This document shows positions 39,426 to 40,218 of a stretch of 40,218 bases of DNA, piece by piece. The stretch is from Selenomonadaceae bacterium (GTDB lineage Bacteria; Bacillota; Negativicutes; Selenomonadales; Selenomonadaceae), in contig JAFUYE010000086.1 in the NCBI GenBank assembly GCA_017470715.1, forward strand, positions 1-40,218. The letters are read 5' to 3'. The notes under the pieces were generated by a model. It was not told the DNA's origin. It did no database searches and worked only from the letters and a program-made list of their open reading frames with translations. The translations under genes and the position numbers were made by a program. The stretch's first letter is position 1. Each line of letters begins with the position of its first letter.

Positions 39426-39812
39426 ATGACGAAAAAACAAATTTCCGGGCTTTTGCTCGTGATAATGCTTTTGGCGAATGTCTATCTGATATTCCGAATC
39501 AGCAACAACTCAACGATAAGTTCAAGCTACGACGCGGGAATTTCGCAACGCTCGAAAGTCGGACAACTGGAAAGTTTTTGGACGAAATACACCGGCGGCG
39601 CGAAAAATTTTGAAATCACCTACGAAAACAAGTTGGATGCCGAAAGCGATACAAACATGTGTTTAATCGTCTTGGGGCTCCTCGACGCGGTTTTAATCGG
39701 CGCGTTGTACAAAATTAACAAAAAACCTGCCGTTGCACCACCGCCGCCGCTCACGGTTGAGGAACGTCGCGAATTGCGTTTTGAACGAAAGCGACGCAAG
39801 TCGACAAGATAA
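39426..39812 (+). CDS. Small two-span membrane protein
   Basis: 128 residues of unknown function. One hydrophobic span near the N-terminus (about 6-24, ISGLLLVIMLLANVYLIF), a polar middle of about 55 residues rich in Ser/Asn/Lys, a second span (about 80-96, MCLIVLGLLDAVLIGALY), and a basic tail with a Pro-rich stretch (PAVAPPPPLTVEE) ending in RKRRKS. AAGGAAG precedes the ATG, 14 bases after ung. Last gene of the folate unit. Confidence 0.78.
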   Translation: MTKKQISGLLLVIMLLANVYLIFRISNNSTISSSYDAGISQRSKVGQLESFWTKYTGGAKNFEITYENKLDAESDTNMCLIVLGLLDAVLIGALYKINKKPAVAPPPPLTVEERRELRFERKRRKSTR

Positions 39813-39820
39813 ATTGCACT

Positions 39821-39870
39821 GATGAGCTTTTAGCTTTTAGCTGTTAGTAGCTAACTACTAGCTACTTTGA
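39821..39870. repeat. AGCT-rich inverted repeat
   Basis: Overlapping palindromes: TAGTAG-CTAA-CTACTA and AGTAGCT/AGCTACT, preceded by AGCTTTTAGCTTTTAGCTG. It separates the folate unit from the convergent SufB-like fragments. Its style is like that of the AAGCTTAAAGC repeats at about 8300-8330. Confidence 0.55.
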
Positions 39871-39889
39871 GAAATTACGCATAAAAAAT

Positions 39890-39927
39890 CCCGCCACTTA
39901 ATCAAGCGACGGGAAATTTTTTTGACG
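39890..39927 (-). terminator. Terminator of the SufB-like gene, copy 1
   Basis: On the minus strand CCCGTCGCTTGATTAAGTGGCGGG folds into a ten-pair stem (two G-U) with a four-base loop, followed by ATTTTTT. On the plus strand two of those pairs are lost, so it works best for leftward transcription. Repeated at 40047-40070 and again from 40204. Confidence 0.8.
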
Positions 39928-39928
39928 T

Positions 39929-40039
39929 TTATAATTGTCCTTCAAGTTCCAAATTAATCAGGTTGTTCATTTCGACGGCGTACTCAAGCGGGCAACGTGA
40001 CGTTGCATCCAATTGGAGCAATCCGCAACGTTTTCGCAT
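39929..40039 (-). pseudogene. SufB-like C-terminal fragment, unit 1
   Basis: Minus-strand frame of 36 codons ending LDATSRCPLEYAVEMNNLIN and LELEGQL-stop. The pattern PLEYAVEMN.LI.L..EG matches the C-terminus of the Fe-S scaffold protein SufB as I know it. An ATG opens the frame, but it comes directly out of the previous unit's terminator T-run and has no ribosome binding site, so independent translation is unlikely. Best read as a duplicated gene 3' end. Confidence 0.6.
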
Positions 40040-40085
40040 AAAAAATCCCGCCACTTAATCAAGCGACGGGAAATTTTTTTGACGT

Positions 40086-40196
40086 TTATAATTGTCCTTC
40101 AAGTTCAAGATTAATCAGGTTGTTCATTTCGACGGCGTACTCAAGCGGGCAACGTGACGTTGCATCCAATTGGAGCAATCCGCAACGTTTTCGCAT
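40086..40196 (-). pseudogene. SufB-like C-terminal fragment, unit 2
   Basis: Same 36-codon frame as unit 1, with an identical protein; one Leu codon differs. Upstream (to the right) comes a further terminator copy, so this is also a fragment; the complete gene, if present, lies beyond the window. Confidence 0.6.
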
Positions 40197-40218
40197 AAAA
40201 AATCCCGCCACTTAATCA

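Larger units (their letters stand above)
39878..40218. repeat. 157-bp tandem repeat: gene 3' end plus terminator
   Basis: Units begin at 39878, 40035 and 40192; the third is cut by the window edge. Each unit contains a bidirectional terminator hairpin and, on the minus strand, the last codons of a SufB-like gene. The first two units differ at two bases within one Leu codon (TTG versus CTT), a silent change. Confidence 0.9.

Noticed and set aside
39929-40039. A genuine 36-residue small protein gene within each 157-bp unit
   Set aside because: The ATG directly follows a terminator T-run with no ribosome binding site, and the peptide is the tail of a larger protein family.
39878-40218. CRISPR-like array at the right edge
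   Set aside because: Units are 157 bp, nearly identical throughout, contain gene-end codons and terminators, and have no spacers.

Overview
The window reads as a chromosomal contig from a diderm Firmicute, most likely a Negativicutes (Selenomonas/Phascolarctobacterium-like) species. Housekeeping gene order is Firmicutes-like (ispD-ispF-cysE, then cysS-mrnC-rlmB-yacP). Genes have strong AGGAG-type ribosome binding sites and sigma-A-type promoters. At the same time there is an outer-membrane-style RND efflux pump with its periplasmic adaptor, and a WbaP-like initiating sugar-phosphate transferase, as expected for a cell with an outer membrane. Base composition is moderate, with a very conspicuous excess of AAAATTTTT-like strings in genes and spacers alike.

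Layout. 1-1128: rlmN on the minus strand, followed by a second partial copy of its own 3' end at the window edge. 1313-11068: a plus-strand housekeeping run with a HAD phosphatase, ispD, ispF, cysE, a frameshifted PHP hydrolase, a VapBC-like toxin-antitoxin pair, cysS, mrnC, a secreted C39-like protease, rlmB, a decayed partial copy of yacP, yacP, and an unusual protein with an IF2 N-terminal domain. 11069-11437: hairpin-rich spacer. 11438-16980: four tandem paralogous lipoproteins, a clostripain-family lipoprotein protease and a DUF4337 membrane protein. 17089-21305: a LicC-like nucleotidyltransferase with a three-gene ABC importer. 21257-22600: a foreign toxin/immunity-like cassette flanked by direct copies of the importer permease's 3' end. 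22768-25078: a secreted orphan and a WbaP-like transferase. 25271-30026: an accessory minus-strand operon (GIY-YIG, XRE regulator, zinc ribbon, glycine-zipper protein, helical protein, 4Fe-4S protein, Sel1 repeats). 30219-36327: an efflux operon in which a cation symporter carrying an N-terminal ATPase-like domain sits between the adaptor and pump genes. 36534-39812: folate genes (folP, folB and a folK-DHFR fusion), ung and a small membrane protein. 39878-40218: a 157-bp tandem repeat made of the 3' end of a SufB-like gene plus its terminator.

The most striking pattern is recurrence of partial gene duplications. At three separate loci (rlmN, the ABC permease, the SufB-like gene) a gene's last codons are present twice or more, and in two of the three the differences are mostly or entirely silent. 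At the permease locus the two copies bracket a complete foreign cassette, and the old terminator lies beyond the second copy. A fourth locus (yacP) carries a decayed partial copy upstream. A short dispersed sequence ending in AATTTTATTCAC lies just downstream of gene ends at three sites. Together these suggest a recombination process that adds DNA at gene 3' ends while restoring the reading frame; this is inference.

The second candidate for a new system is the 25271-29486 operon. It joins a DNA-binding regulator, a zinc ribbon, a repeat-built glycine-zipper protein, a helical partner and an iron-sulfur protein whose reading frame can be joined to a Sel1 domain by slippage on an A9 tract.
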